Shown in pieces: positions 15,609 to 24,024 of a stretch of DNA of 37,237 nucleotides (positions within the stretch are counted from its first letter, which is position 1; each line of letters begins with the position of its first letter). The notes under the pieces were generated by a model. The model had not been told where the DNA came from. It saw only the letters and a list, made by a program, of their open reading frames with translations, and did no database searches. A program made the position numbers and the translations under genes. Origin of the DNA: Candidatus Eisenbergiella stercoravium (lineage in GTDB: Bacteria; Bacillota; Clostridia; Lachnospirales; Lachnospiraceae); assembly GCA_019113175.1 (NCBI GenBank), contig DXHY01000076.1:1-37237 (forward strand). Reading direction: 5' to 3'.

Positions 15609-16043
15609 TTATTCCGGGTCCGTCACCGCAAAGGTGAGCTCCGCCTTTGCAACCAGCTTTCCGTTTACAGTCGCCTTTGCGCTTCCCACACCGATAGGGC
15701 CCTTGCGCCTGATAATCTCGGTTTCCAGCATGAGCACGTCTCCGGGAACCACCTTCCCCTTAAAGCGCGCCTGATCAATGCCGCCGAACAAAACCAGCTT
15801 TCCCTTATTCTCGGGAAGGCTTAAGATAGCCACCGCCCCTGTCTGTGCCAGCGCCTCCAGAATCAGTACCCCCGGCATTACCGGCTCCTGGGGAAAATGT
15901 CCGGCAAAAAAAGGCTCATTCATGGTCACGCATTTTTTTCCGACAGCGCGCACGCCCGGCTCCAGCTCCTCAATGGTATCGATCAGAAGCATGGGCTGTC
16001 TGTGCGGAATGATTTCCATAATCTGTTTTGTATTCAGTGCCAT
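15609..16043 (-). CDS. fabZ: 3-hydroxyacyl-ACP dehydratase
   Basis: A 144-residue hot-dog-fold enzyme that dehydrates beta-hydroxyacyl-ACP. The active site is His49 in [15 protein letters not shown] and Glu63 in [12 protein letters not shown]-terminal [15 protein letters not shown] is diagnostic. GGAGG lies 7 bases before the ATG. Its place after fabF fits the Firmicutes order, but the accB and accCDA genes that often surround it are missing from this window. Confidence 0.96.
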   Translation of the reverse strand: MALNTKQIMEIIPHRQPMLLIDTIEELEPGVRAVGKKCVTMNEPFFAGHFPQEPVMPGVLILEALAQTGAVAILSLPENKGKLVLFGGIDQARFKGKVVPGDVLMLETEIIRRKGPIGVGSAKATVNGKLVAKAELTFAVTDPE

Positions 16044-16059
16044 AAAAATCCTCCATTCC

Positions 16060-16116
16060 GGAGCAAAAGCTTCGATCCGCCGCCAGGCACGCGGTGCCCG
16101 GCGGGCTTTACGCTCC
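16060..16116. repeat. Long imperfect hairpin in the fabF-fabZ spacer
   Basis: The core CCGCC-A-GGCAC-GCG-GTGCC-C-GGCGG (16080-16104) is paired except for one A:C. Outside it GGAGC and AAGC can pair with GCTT and GCTCC, extending the fold across most of the 72-base gap and into the last codon region of fabF. Confidence 0.65.
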
Positions 16117-17351
16117 TATTCCGTGTATTTTTTTACCAGAAGGCTTGCGTTATGGCCGCCGAAGCCGAGGGAGTTGGTCAACGCATAGGGCACCTCCTCC
16201 TGCACCGGCTCCTTACAGTAGTCCAGATCGCATTCCTCATCCGGTATTCTGTATCCTACTGTAGCATGAAGATAATTTTCCTGCAATTCCTTGACGCAGG
16301 TGATGAATTCCACAGCTCCCGCCGCCCCCAGCAGATGGCCGATCATGGATTTGGTGGAATTGATGTGTACATTTTTCGCATGCTCTCCGAAGGTCAGCTT
16401 GATGGCCCTAGTTTCAAACAGATCGTTCAGTTTGGTTCCGGTTCCGTGCGCGTTGATATAGGTCACTTCCTCCGGTGCGACGCCCGCATCCTTCATGGCG
16501 TTCTCCATCGCCTTTGCCGCGCCGGCTCCGTCCTCTGCGGGAGAAGTGATGTGATATGCGTCAGAAGAGCAGCCATATCCAACCAGCTCCGCATAGATCT
16601 TCGCTCCGCGCGCCTTCGCATGCTCCAGTTCCTCCAGAATCACCACGCCGGCGCCTTCCCCCATGACAAAGCCGCTTCTTTCCTTATCAAAGGGAATGGA
16701 ACAGCGCTCAGGATCACTGCTACTGCTTAAAGCGGTCAGAGCGCAGAATCCCGCCACACCGATTGGCGTAATGCTGCTCTCAGCACCGCCTGCCACCATC
16801 ACATCCGCGTCCCCGTACTGGATGGTGCGCATGGCTTCACCGATACAGTTGGTTCCCGTGGTGCATGCGGTCACTACGTTAATGCTCTTTCCCTTCAGCC
16901 CGAACTGAATGGATACGTTTCCGGACGCCATGTTGCTGATCATCAGCGGTACCATAAGCGGATTGATACGGTTCGGCCCTTTCTCCAGGAGCTTGCTGTG
17001 TTCCCTTTCCATCGCCTGCAGAGAGCCGATTCCGGACCCCACTGCAACGCCCACGCGCCAGGGATCCTCCTTCTCCATATCCAGTCCGGAGTCCTCCAGC
17101 GCCTCTTTCGAAGCCGCCACAGCATACTGGCAGAATGCTTCCATTCTTTTGGCCGCCTTGAAGTCCATATAGTTTTTAGGGTCAAATCCCTTTACCTCTG
17201 CGGCCAGACTGGCCTTATACCCTTCCGCATCAAATTTTGTAATCGGACCGAAGCCAATCTCACCTTTCTTCACCCCGTTCCAAAACTCTTCCACGCTCAG
17301 TCCAAGAGGCGTAATCGCTCCCATCCCCGTCACAACAACTCTTCTGCTCAT
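16116..17351 (-). CDS. fabF: 3-oxoacyl-ACP synthase II (KAS II)
   Basis: A 411-residue chain-elongating ketosynthase. Cys163 in VTACTTGTNCIG is the nucleophile; His302 (NAHGTGT) and His339 (SMIGHLLGAAG) complete the active site. Length matches the family. The start at 17351 has GGAGG 6 bases upstream and begins SRRVVVTGMGAITPLG as expected. It follows fabG by 85 bases in the fab operon. Confidence 0.97.
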   Translation of the reverse strand: MSRRVVVTGMGAITPLGLSVEEFWNGVKKGEIGFGPITKFDAEGYKASLAAEVKGFDPKNYMDFKAAKRMEAFCQYAVAASKEALEDSGLDMEKEDPWRVGVAVGSGIGSLQAMEREHSKLLEKGPNRINPLMVPLMISNMASGNVSIQFGLKGKSINVVTACTTGTNCIGEAMRTIQYGDADVMVAGGAESSITPIGVAGFCALTALSSSSDPERCSIPFDKERSGFVMGEGAGVVILEELEHAKARGAKIYAELVGYGCSSDAYHITSPAEDGAGAAKAMENAMKDAGVAPEEVTYINAHGTGTKLNDLFETRAIKLTFGEHAKNVHINSTKSMIGHLLGAAGAVEFITCVKELQENYLHATVGYRIPDEECDLDYCKEPVQEEVPYALTNSLGFGGHNASLLVKKYTE

Positions 17352-17436
17352 TTCTTCCTCCAATTTGCCGCGAATCGCTCCGCGCTGTTTATAAGCTGCA
17401 CCCGTCCTATCGTGCTGCACCCGTCTTACCATGCTG

Positions 17437-18177
17437 CTAGATTGCCATTCCTCCATCCACGGAAATTACCTGTCCTGTGATATAGGAGGCTCCGTCTCCT
17501 GCCAGAAAAGCCACCAGCTCAGCCACATCCTCCGGCTTTCCTTCTCTCTTTAAGGGAATTCGGGAAAGCACCTCTTTTCTCGCTTCCTCCGGCATTGCCG
17601 CAGTCATATCCGTAGAAATATATCCCGGCGCAACCGCGTTAACCGTCACATTCCGCGCCGCAAGCTCTCTCGCCACGCTCTTGGTCAGCCCGATCACACC
17701 TGCTTTACTCGCCGCATAGTTTGCCTGTCCCGCATTTCCGAGAATGCCGGAAACGGAGGACAGATTGATGATTCTTCCGCCGCGGAGCTTCAGGAAATTC
17801 CTGTACAGATGCCGGATGGTGTTGAAGGTTCCCTTCAGGTTGGTATCGATCACCTCGTCAAAGTCGTTTTCCTTCATTCCGGCCACCAGATTGTCTCTGG
17901 TAATTCCCGCATTGTTCACCAGGATATCCACCCGGCCAAAATCCGCAAGCACCTGCTTCATCATTTCTCCACAGGCATCGTAATCCGCCACGGAACACTG
18001 ATAAATTTCAGCCCGGCGTCCCATCCGGCGGATCTGTTCTGCCGTCTCCTGCGCCCGCTCCTTGCTGCCGTTATAGTTAATTGCCACATCCGCTCCTTTT
18101 TCAGCCAGCGTCAGGGCGATCTGTTTTCCAATTCCCCGGCCTGCTCCGGTTACCAGAGCCACTTTTCCTTCCAGCAT
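17437..18177 (-). CDS. fabG: 3-oxoacyl-ACP reductase
   Basis: A 246-residue NADPH-dependent short-chain dehydrogenase. The cofactor loop is TGAGRGIG (10-17), NNAG is at 88-91, and the catalytic residues are Ser141 (NLSSVSG), Tyr154 and Lys158 (YAASK). The ending GQVISVDGGMAI is typical of FabG. The start at 18177 has GGAG 7 bases upstream; another in-frame ATG 4 codons earlier overlaps that site. It sits between fabD and fabF. Confidence 0.96.
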   Translation of the reverse strand: MLEGKVALVTGAGRGIGKQIALTLAEKGADVAINYNGSKERAQETAEQIRRMGRRAEIYQCSVADYDACGEMMKQVLADFGRVDILVNNAGITRDNLVAGMKENDFDEVIDTNLKGTFNTIRHLYRNFLKLRGGRIINLSSVSGILGNAGQANYAASKAGVIGLTKSVARELAARNVTVNAVAPGYISTDMTAAMPEEARKEVLSRIPLKREGKPEDVAELVAFLAGDGASYITGQVISVDGGMAI

Positions 18178-18332
18178 TTTAATCTCCATTCTGGAGCGTA
18201 GCAAAGCTCTGCTTTGCCGCAACGGGGCGAATGCCCAAAAGCAATTTGTGACGCTCCTGCACAAAATTGCTGCAAAGCTGCGCCTTGCAGCCGCGGCGGC
18301 AATACAGCTATCACGATTCCATGCTTCGTGCT
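18178..18332. repeat. Hairpin-rich spacer between fabD and fabG
   Basis: Several palindromes lie side by side: GCAAAG with CTTTGC (from 18202), GGGC-GAAT-GCCC, and AGCAATTTGT with ACAAAATTGCT enclosing GACGCTCC, which can also pair with GGAGCG at 18193. No gene is seen. The style matches the other spacers of this operon. Confidence 0.55.
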
Positions 18333-19238
18333 TTACAGCTTCTCCAGGTCTTCCACGTGTTCCACGTTCTTTACGGTCACAGTTTTGTCAATTCTGCGCA
18401 TGAAGCCGCTCAGCGACTTTCCGGGGCCGATCTCAATGAAAGTATCCACACCGTCCGCAATCATGCGCTCCACGCACTGCTGCCAGCGGACAGGAGAGGA
18501 AACCTGTCTGACCAGGAGATCCTTGACAGCAGAAGGGTCCTCCACATAATCCGCAGTCACATTGGACAGATAGGGAAGCTGAATGCCCTGGATGTCAATT
18601 CCCTCCAGCGTTTCCTTCAGACGTTCTCCCGCACCCTTTAAAAGAGAGGAATGGAACGGCCCGCTCACCTTCAGAGGAACACAGCGCTTTGCCCCTGCCT
18701 CCTTCATCTTTTCCGCCGCGCGGTCCACCGCTTCCTTTTCGCCTGTAATCACCAGCTGTCCCGGACAGTTATAATTGGCCACGGACACCTCGCCCGGCGT
18801 TTCCTCACAGAGCTTCTCCACCGTCTCGTTAGGAAGTCCCAGAACCGCCGTCATCGCTCCGCCCACAGGAACCGCTTCCTGCATGTAAATGCCTCTCTGG
18901 CGCACGCAGAAGAAAAGATCCTCCTCCTTCATCACACCTGCGGCTGCAAGCGCCGCATATTCTCCCAGGCTCAGGCCTGCTGCCACATCCGGTTTAACGC
19001 CCTTTTCCTCAATCGCCTTCATCAGCGCCACCTCTACGGTCAGCATGGCAATCTGCGTATATTCCGTAATGTTCAGCCTGTCGTTCTCTTCAAAGCACAG
19101 TTCCCTCAGATTCAGTCCCGTACTCTTTTCCGCCGTTTCAAACACCTCGCGGCATACAGAAAAGGAATCATAAAAATCCTTCCCCATTCCCACATATTGG
19201 GAACCCTGTCCCGGAAAAATAAATGCTGTTTTTCCCAT
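18333..19238 (-). CDS. fabD: Malonyl-CoA:ACP transacylase
   Basis: A 301-residue acyltransferase loading malonyl groups onto ACP. FPGQGSQ (8-14) supplies the oxyanion Gln11, Ser90 in AAGLSLGEYAAL is the nucleophile, Arg115 (VRQRG) should bind the malonyl carboxylate, and His196 (GPFHSSLL) is the base. The start at 19238 has AGGAGG 5 bases upstream; the frame is open further into the repeat region but without family similarity. It lies 272 bases after fabK, with its own candidate promoter in between. Confidence 0.96.
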   Translation of the reverse strand: MGKTAFIFPGQGSQYVGMGKDFYDSFSVCREVFETAEKSTGLNLRELCFEENDRLNITEYTQIAMLTVEVALMKAIEEKGVKPDVAAGLSLGEYAALAAAGVMKEEDLFFCVRQRGIYMQEAVPVGGAMTAVLGLPNETVEKLCEETPGEVSVANYNCPGQLVITGEKEAVDRAAEKMKEAGAKRCVPLKVSGPFHSSLLKGAGERLKETLEGIDIQGIQLPYLSNVTADYVEDPSAVKDLLVRQVSSPVRWQQCVERMIADGVDTFIEIGPGKSLSGFMRRIDKTVTVKNVEHVEDLEKL

Positions 19239-19254
19239 TCCTACCTCCTGATCT

Positions 19255-19330
19255 GCCGCCGCAGGGCGGCATTCTGTTCCGGAAAAGAACGGCGCCAGCC
19301 GTTCTTTGGCACGAATCCCTGATTCGTGCC
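19255..19330. repeat. Cluster of three hairpins upstream of fabD
   Basis: GCCGCC/GGCGGC (19255-19270), AAAGAACGGC-GCCA-GCCGTTCTTT (19284-19307) and GGCACGAATC-CCT-GATTCGTGCC (19308-19330) are perfect stems. The middle one recurs as a close relative at 28267-28291. They lie in the leader between the candidate fabD promoter and the start codon. Confidence 0.85.
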
Positions 19331-19366
19331 GCCTCCTATACAGCCGCCGCAGGACGGCCTCCATTT

Positions 19367-19386
19367 ACTTTGAATTTCAAATTATA
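19367..19386 (-). promoter_or_regulatory. Candidate fabD promoter -10 box fused to a FabT-like operator
   Basis: On the minus strand TATAAT (19386-19381) runs into TTTGA-AAT-TCAAA (19381-19369). The palindrome matches the FabT consensus core TTTGA-N3-TCAAA as I know it. No clear -35 is seen. Just upstream GCCG-GATCTG-CGGC followed by seven T may be a weak terminator for the acpP-fabK transcript. Confidence 0.6.
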
Positions 19387-19510
19387 TGTCTGAAAAAAAT
19401 GCCGCAGATCCGGCGTCCTTTCGGGGCTTCCTGCCCCTTCTGCAGATGATACCCTTGCGGGCAGAATCTCCACAGAATGAAAGGACTCCGCAAACGCGGT
19501 ATTTTTATAT

Positions 19511-20455
19511 TTATCCGGCAATATCCGTTTCCGGAAGCTTCAAAAGCGCACAGCCATCCCGGACCACCTCTTCGATGATCTCCTTACAGGTCTGCTCCTT
19601 TGTCACCAGTCCAGCACACTGTCCGGCCATCACGGTTCCGTTCACCACGTCGCCGTCCATAACCGCCTTTCTCAGGGAACCAAGGGTCAGGTATTCCAGC
19701 TGCTCAAAAGGAGCGCCTTCCTTCTCCAGCTTCAGGTATTCCCTGGTCATCTTGTTGCGGATCTGACGAACCGGATGTCCAGTGCTCATACCTGTCACCT
19801 CGGAATCAATATCGCGGGCCTTAATTACCTTCTGCTTATAATTCTCATGGACGATGGATTCCTTCGCTACCACAAAACGGGTTCCCATCTGAACTCCCTG
19901 TGCGCCAAGCATGAAGGATGCGGCAAAGCCTCTTCCGTCCGCAATGCCTCCGGCAGCCACGACCGGAATATCCACCGCGTCCACCACCTGGGGAACCAGA
20001 GTCATGGTCGTCGCGGAGCCGATATGTCCTCCGCTCTCCATTCCTTCCGCCACCACAGCATCAGCGCCTGCGCGCTCCATCATCTTCGCCATCGCAACGC
20101 TGGCAACCACGGGAATGACCTTCACTCCCGCCTTCTTCCACATATCCATAAACTTCGCAGGGCTTCCGGCACCGGTGGTAACGACCTGAACGCCTTCCTC
20201 TACGACGATTCTGGCAACCTCCTCCGCATTGGGATTCAGTAGCATCACGTTCACGCCGATGGGCTTATCAGTCAGCTCCCGCGCCTTGCGCACCTGCTCT
20301 CTCACCACTTCCGGCGGAGCGCTGGCAGCTCCGATGATCCCGAGGCCGCCCGCCTCAGACACGGCGGCCGCGAGATGATATTCTGCCACCCAGGCCATTC
20401 CGCCCTGGATTACCGGATATTTGATTCCAATCAGTTCCGTTATTGCAGTTTTCAT
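19511..20455 (-). CDS. fabK: Enoyl-ACP reductase II (FMN-dependent)
   Basis: A 314-residue flavoprotein reducing trans-2-enoyl-ACP, the last step of each elongation cycle in many Firmicutes. Motifs include PVIQGGMAWVAEYHLAAAVSEAGGLGIIG, TTGAGSPAKF, VAEGMESGGHIG, IPVVAAGGIADGRG and GVQMGTRFV. Length is typical of FabK. Its ATG overlaps the acpP stop as TAATG, so translation is coupled. With FabK as the reductase the organism may be insensitive to triclosan, as known for the family (inference). Confidence 0.95.
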   Translation of the reverse strand: MKTAITELIGIKYPVIQGGMAWVAEYHLAAAVSEAGGLGIIGAASAPPEVVREQVRKARELTDKPIGVNVMLLNPNAEEVARIVVEEGVQVVTTGAGSPAKFMDMWKKAGVKVIPVVASVAMAKMMERAGADAVVAEGMESGGHIGSATTMTLVPQVVDAVDIPVVAAGGIADGRGFAASFMLGAQGVQMGTRFVVAKESIVHENYKQKVIKARDIDSEVTGMSTGHPVRQIRNKMTREYLKLEKEGAPFEQLEYLTLGSLRKAVMDGDVVNGTVMAGQCAGLVTKEQTCKEIIEEVVRDGCALLKLPETDIAG

Positions 20456-20688
20456 TATCCCTCAATACCATGTTCTTTCAGATAGTCCACAACGGAGCCT
20501 ACCGTAGTCAGCTTCTCCAGCTCCTCAGCGGGAATCTCTACGCCATACTCCTCTTCCACAGCCATAACCAGCTCGAAAAGATCCAGAGAGTCCGCTCCCA
20601 GATCATCCTTAAAGGAAGAATCCTCGGTAATCTCCACGCCTTCCAGATTCAACTGTTCTTTGATGATTTCAATAACTTTCTCCAACAT
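20455..20688 (-). CDS. acpP: Acyl carrier protein
   Basis: A 77-residue acidic carrier protein. The phosphopantetheine site is Ser34 in [23 protein letters not shown]. The start at 20688 has AGGAG 9 bases upstream and gives the normal ACP length; a longer frame runs back into the promoter. It is the first gene of the fab operon, directly behind a strong promoter and operator. Confidence 0.97.
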   Translation of the reverse strand: MLEKVIEIIKEQLNLEGVEITEDSSFKDDLGADSLDLFELVMAVEEEYGVEIPAEELEKLTTVGSVVDYLKEHGIEG

Positions 20689-20719
20689 TTCTATTTCTCC
20701 TTTATTGTTTTTATAAGAA

Positions 20720-20736
20720 AGTTTGACATTCAAAGT
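20720..20736 (-). promoter_or_regulatory. FabT-like operator at the acpP promoter
   Basis: AGTTTGACATTCAAAGT on the plus strand contains TTTGA-CAT-TCAAA (20722-20734) and shares one base with the -10 box. FabT/MarR-type repressors bind such sites in lactic acid bacteria (established). No repressor gene is in the window. Confidence 0.65.
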
Positions 20737-20762
20737 ATATTCTCTATGCTCTGATTTGTCAA
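20734..20762 (-). promoter_or_regulatory. Strong sigma-A promoter of the fab operon
   Basis: TTGACA (20762-20757), a 17-base spacer and TATACT (20739-20734). The -35 hexamer contains the TGA stop codon of rsmI, so the promoter is embedded in the end of the upstream gene. Confidence 0.88.
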
Positions 20763-21610
20763 CCTCTTCTTTCCAAAAAATACTGGTAGACCTCTCTGCG
20801 GCTGATTCCTCTGTCCTTCGCCACCCGCTTCATGGCCTCCTTCCGGTCGAGTCCCTGATCCTCATACAGGCTCATGTGCTCTTCCATACTCATTTCCAAA
20901 TAAGCCGCCTGCTGCTCCTGTTCCTTTTCCTGACGGCTTCTGCCTTCTACTACAAGCACATATTCCCCCCGGGGTTCCTGGGTTTCATAATAGCGCAGCG
21001 CCTCCTGCAGCGTGGTTGGAAATACGGTTTCAAACTTTTTTGTCAGTTCCCGGCAGAGTGTAATCCGTCTCTCACCCAGCGCTTCCTCAAGACATTTCAA
21101 CGTCCGGATCAGATGGTGAGGCGCTTCGTAAAGGATGATCGTCCGCGTCTCCGCTTTCAGTTCTTCCAGAACGGCGCGAAGCTCCTTTTTATTATCAAAG
21201 GGAAGAAAGCCCTCAAAACAGAATCTCCGGGTGGACAGCCCCGAGAGGGTTAATGCCGTAATGCAGGCTGCCGGCCCTGGCAGCGAAGTCACTGTGATTC
21301 CCGCCTCCTGGCACATTTTGACCAGCAGCTCTCCTGGATCGGAGATGGCGGGCGTTCCCGCATCCGTGATCAGAGCGACGTCCTTCCCCTCCTGAAGGAG
21401 GCGGACGAGCTCGTGTCCCTTTTCCACCCTGTTATACTCATGATAACTGGTCATGGGTGTATGTATGTCAAAATGATTTAAAAGCCTGATGCTGTTTCTG
21501 GTATCCTCCGCCGCGATCAGATCCACATTCTGCAGGGTTTCAGCCGCTCTTGGCGTCATATCCCGCAGATTTCCAATCGGCGTGGCACATAAATAAAGCG
21601 TTCCCGCCAT
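20759..21610 (-). CDS. rsmI: 16S rRNA (cytidine(1402)-2'-O)-methyltransferase
   Basis: A 283-residue tetrapyrrole-methylase-fold enzyme. [20 protein letters not shown] opens the protein; [28 protein letters not shown] and [17 protein letters not shown] are diagnostic of RsmI (YabC/YraL). GGAGG lies 5 bases before the ATG. It corresponds to the end of the holB-yaaT-yabB-rsmI block of Firmicutes, here with one extra gene between it and the TrmN6-type gene. Confidence 0.96.
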   Translation of the reverse strand: MAGTLYLCATPIGNLRDMTPRAAETLQNVDLIAAEDTRNSIRLLNHFDIHTPMTSYHEYNRVEKGHELVRLLQEGKDVALITDAGTPAISDPGELLVKMCQEAGITVTSLPGPAACITALTLSGLSTRRFCFEGFLPFDNKKELRAVLEELKAETRTIILYEAPHHLIRTLKCLEEALGERRITLCRELTKKFETVFPTTLQEALRYYETQEPRGEYVLVVEGRSRQEKEQEQQAAYLEMSMEEHMSLYEDQGLDRKEAMKRVAKDRGISRREVYQYFLERRG

Positions 21611-21649
21611 TTTTCCTCCCTATCGGAGCGCTCCGGGCTCCGGTCATGG

Positions 21650-23179
21650 TCAGTTTTCTTCCTCGGGAAGCAGTCCTCCCTCCGTATACCGGTTGGCCGC
21701 GTTCCAGAGAATCCACTCCTCATAGCCCGCGTCATAGACCGCCTGGATCTGCGCACGGATTTCCTCCGGTCCATAGGTGATGTGCCCATCCACCCAGGTC
21801 GCCGTAAAATCCTGCAGCCAGGGCCTTACCTGTGCACGGATCTCTTCCGCAGGCTCCATCTCTTTCGGATCGGGAAGCTCTGTCTGCGCCGCTGCAGGCG
21901 CTGTCTCATTTCCGGATACAGCATCCGATTCCGGTAAAGCCTCTTCCTCCGGTGAAATGGTTTCTGCCGCAGAAGTGATATCTTCCGGAGAAATATCTGT
22001 CAGATCCGTTTTCTCTCCGGTCTGCGGGATATCGTTGCCGGATACGGCTTCCGCCTCCTCCGGCGCTTCCAGTCCCGCAAGCACTCTTCTCGAAGCGCTC
22101 ATGCTGCGGTAGATCGTTTCATAGGGCTGTGCATCCGGAACAGCGAGGCCCAGATTGCCCGGACCATAATGAGAAGGATAGACCATGGGGCTTATATAGT
22201 CAAGATATTTCGACATTTCATAATAATTCTGTCCCACCAGCGAAGCATCCAGCCCGCTGTCTATGACAATTCCATACACATCGGCCGAGACGGGAATTCC
22301 CCGGCTGTGCAGACGTTCGGAAGCATATTCCACAAATTCCGTGATGACGTCTTCCCTGTCCTTCCCGTCCGCCTCCGGACCGAAATCCACATTCTTCATT
22401 CCGCCGTCAGTAGAGAAACGGATATAGTCAAACTGAATCTCGTCAAAGCCGATTGCAGCCGCCTCTTCAGCGATTTCGAGCAGATATTCCCAGACTTCCT
22501 TTTTATAGGGATTCACCCAGGCCAGCCCGGAGCTGTCCCGGAACAGATTGCCCGAACTGTCATGAAGCGCAAGATCCGTCCGTTTTTCCGCCAGAAAAGG
22601 ATCCTTAAACGCGACAATGCGGGCGATCAGATAGATGTTGTGCTCCCTGCATTTCCGGATCAGTTCCGGCATGTCCGAAACCAGTTTTCTGGAAGAACCA
22701 ACTTCCGAAACCATCGGCGTGTCCATCTCATAAACCACCCGGCCGTCATCGTTCTTCACATCGATAACCATGGCGTTCAGCTCCGTCCGGTCCACCAGGG
22801 CGATCAGATCATCCATTCCTGAGGTTCCCGCCATGGCTCCGGTAACGTAGATTCCCTTCACCTTTACGCGGTCCTCCTCGGGAAGAAGTCCTTCCTCCGA
22901 AGTGTTACTCTCTGAGCCATCATCCGGGGAAGCTGCGTTTTCTGAAATGCTTCCTGAAATCATATTTTCGGCATCCGGATCATCGGAAATCAAATTTTCC
23001 GAAATACTGTTTTCGGAAACGCCGCTTTCTGAAATTTCGTTCTCCGATACCACCCCTCCGTCTAGAACGCTGCCGGAGGTCTGTCTGGTCTCACTTCCGC
23101 AGGCTGTCAGATACGCGCCTGCCATTCCGATTCCCGCGGCGCAGATGGCTGCTGCCGCCAGATAAACTCTTTTTTTCAT
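21650..23179 (-). CDS. Lipoprotein with a glycoside-hydrolase-like DUF4015 domain
   Basis: A 509-residue lipoprotein: signal sequence, lipobox LTAC (Cys27), a Ser/Glu/Asn linker with degenerate SEN-x-IS repeats (45-82), then a TIM-barrel domain from about 107. Barrel motifs include VKGIYVTGAMAG, AMVIDVKNDDGRV, YLIARIVAFKDPFLA, GFDEIQFDYIRFSTDG and DYISPMVYPSHY. An acidic low-complexity insert (about 371-446) with two more VSGN motifs splits the barrel before WLQDFTATW and EEWILWNAANRYT. The family (DUF4015, putative glycoside hydrolase) is common near polysaccharide genes; its substrate is not established to my knowledge. The start site has only a weak GAAAG. Confidence 0.85.
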   Translation of the reverse strand: MKKRVYLAAAAICAAGIGMAGAYLTACGSETRQTSGSVLDGGVVSENEISESGVSENSISENLISDDPDAENMISGSISENAASPDDGSESNTSEEGLLPEEDRVKVKGIYVTGAMAGTSGMDDLIALVDRTELNAMVIDVKNDDGRVVYEMDTPMVSEVGSSRKLVSDMPELIRKCREHNIYLIARIVAFKDPFLAEKRTDLALHDSSGNLFRDSSGLAWVNPYKKEVWEYLLEIAEEAAAIGFDEIQFDYIRFSTDGGMKNVDFGPEADGKDREDVITEFVEYASERLHSRGIPVSADVYGIVIDSGLDASLVGQNYYEMSKYLDYISPMVYPSHYGPGNLGLAVPDAQPYETIYRSMSASRRVLAGLEAPEEAEAVSGNDIPQTGEKTDLTDISPEDITSAAETISPEEEALPESDAVSGNETAPAAAQTELPDPKEMEPAEEIRAQVRPWLQDFTATWVDGHITYGPEEIRAQIQAVYDAGYEEWILWNAANRYTEGGLLPEEEN

Positions 23180-23202
23180 CTTCGGTTCTTTCTATGTTTT
23201 GT

Positions 23203-23231
23203 ATCATACCTGATGCTTACACAATTTTCAA
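23203..23231 (-). promoter_or_regulatory. Promoter for the DUF4015 lipoprotein gene
   Basis: TTGAAA (23231-23226), a 17-base spacer and TATGAT (23208-23203). The leader to the ATG would be under 25 bases. The -35 lies about 10 bases past the stop of the TrmN6-type gene. Confidence 0.7.
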
Positions 23232-23241
23232 TAGCGTTTGC

Positions 23242-24024
23242 TCAATATCCGTAAATATCTGTGATTTCGTCCGTATACACTCCGGGCTCGCGGTACACCA
23301 CCAGAGGTTTTTCCACACTCAGCCTGCTCCTCCCGCCCCTTCTCGCCTCAAGGAGTACCATATTGGGCTCCCGGTCCGCGAAAGGATATACCAGCCGCAT
23401 CCGTTTCGGCTCCAGCTTCATGGCGGAAAGCGTCACGATGATTTCCGCCAGACGAAAAGGGCGGTGTACCAGAAAAAAGCCGCCTCCCGGCACGAGCAGC
23501 TTCGCCGCCGCCGCGGCAACATCCGCAAAGCTGCATTTTACCTCATGCCTTGCGATTGCCATCGGCGCTTCCGGATTGGTCAGGCCGTGACCGTCCGTAA
23601 TATAGGGAGGATTACAGGTCACGACGTCAAAAGAAGCAGCCGGAAAAATCCCTGCCGCCTCTCTGATGTCACCCTGCACGATGTCGATTTTATCTGACAG
23701 GCCGTTTAACGCCACACTCCTTCGCGCCATATCGGCGCTGTCCGGCTGAATCTCCAGCCCGGTCAGATGGGACGCCCGGGTTTTCGCTTCCAGCAGGATG
23801 GGAATGATGCCGGTTCCCGTTCCCAGATCCAGCACCCGCTCCCCTTCTTTCACGCGGGCAAAACCGGAGAGGAGCACAGCATCCATGCCGAAACAGAAGC
23901 GTCCCGGATCCTGGATGATACGGTAATGATTCCTCTGAAGCTCATCAATCCGTTCGCCCGGCTTCAGCATTCCGCTGTCCGGACATTCTCCCTCATTTTT
24001 CTTATTCCAGTCTGGATTTTTCAT
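23242..24024 (-). CDS. tRNA1(Val) A37 N6-methyltransferase-type protein (TrmN6/YabB family)
   Basis: A 260-residue SAM-dependent methyltransferase. The SAM loop is LDLGTGTGIIP (65-75) and the amino-methyltransferase motif NPPY is at 138-141. DELQRNHYRIIQDPGRFCFGMDAVLLSGFA is diagnostic of the YfiC/YabB group. Its start overlaps the end of the PSP1 gene by 23 bases, with GGAG upstream inside that gene. The position after the PSP1 gene matches yabB in Bacillus. Whether the tRNA target is the same as in E. coli TrmN6 is not shown by the sequence. Confidence 0.88.
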   Translation of the reverse strand: MKNPDWNKKNEGECPDSGMLKPGERIDELQRNHYRIIQDPGRFCFGMDAVLLSGFARVKEGERVLDLGTGTGIIPILLEAKTRASHLTGLEIQPDSADMARRSVALNGLSDKIDIVQGDIREAAGIFPAASFDVVTCNPPYITDGHGLTNPEAPMAIARHEVKCSFADVAAAAAKLLVPGGGFFLVHRPFRLAEIIVTLSAMKLEPKRMRLVYPFADREPNMVLLEARRGGRSRLSVEKPLVVYREPGVYTDEITDIYGY

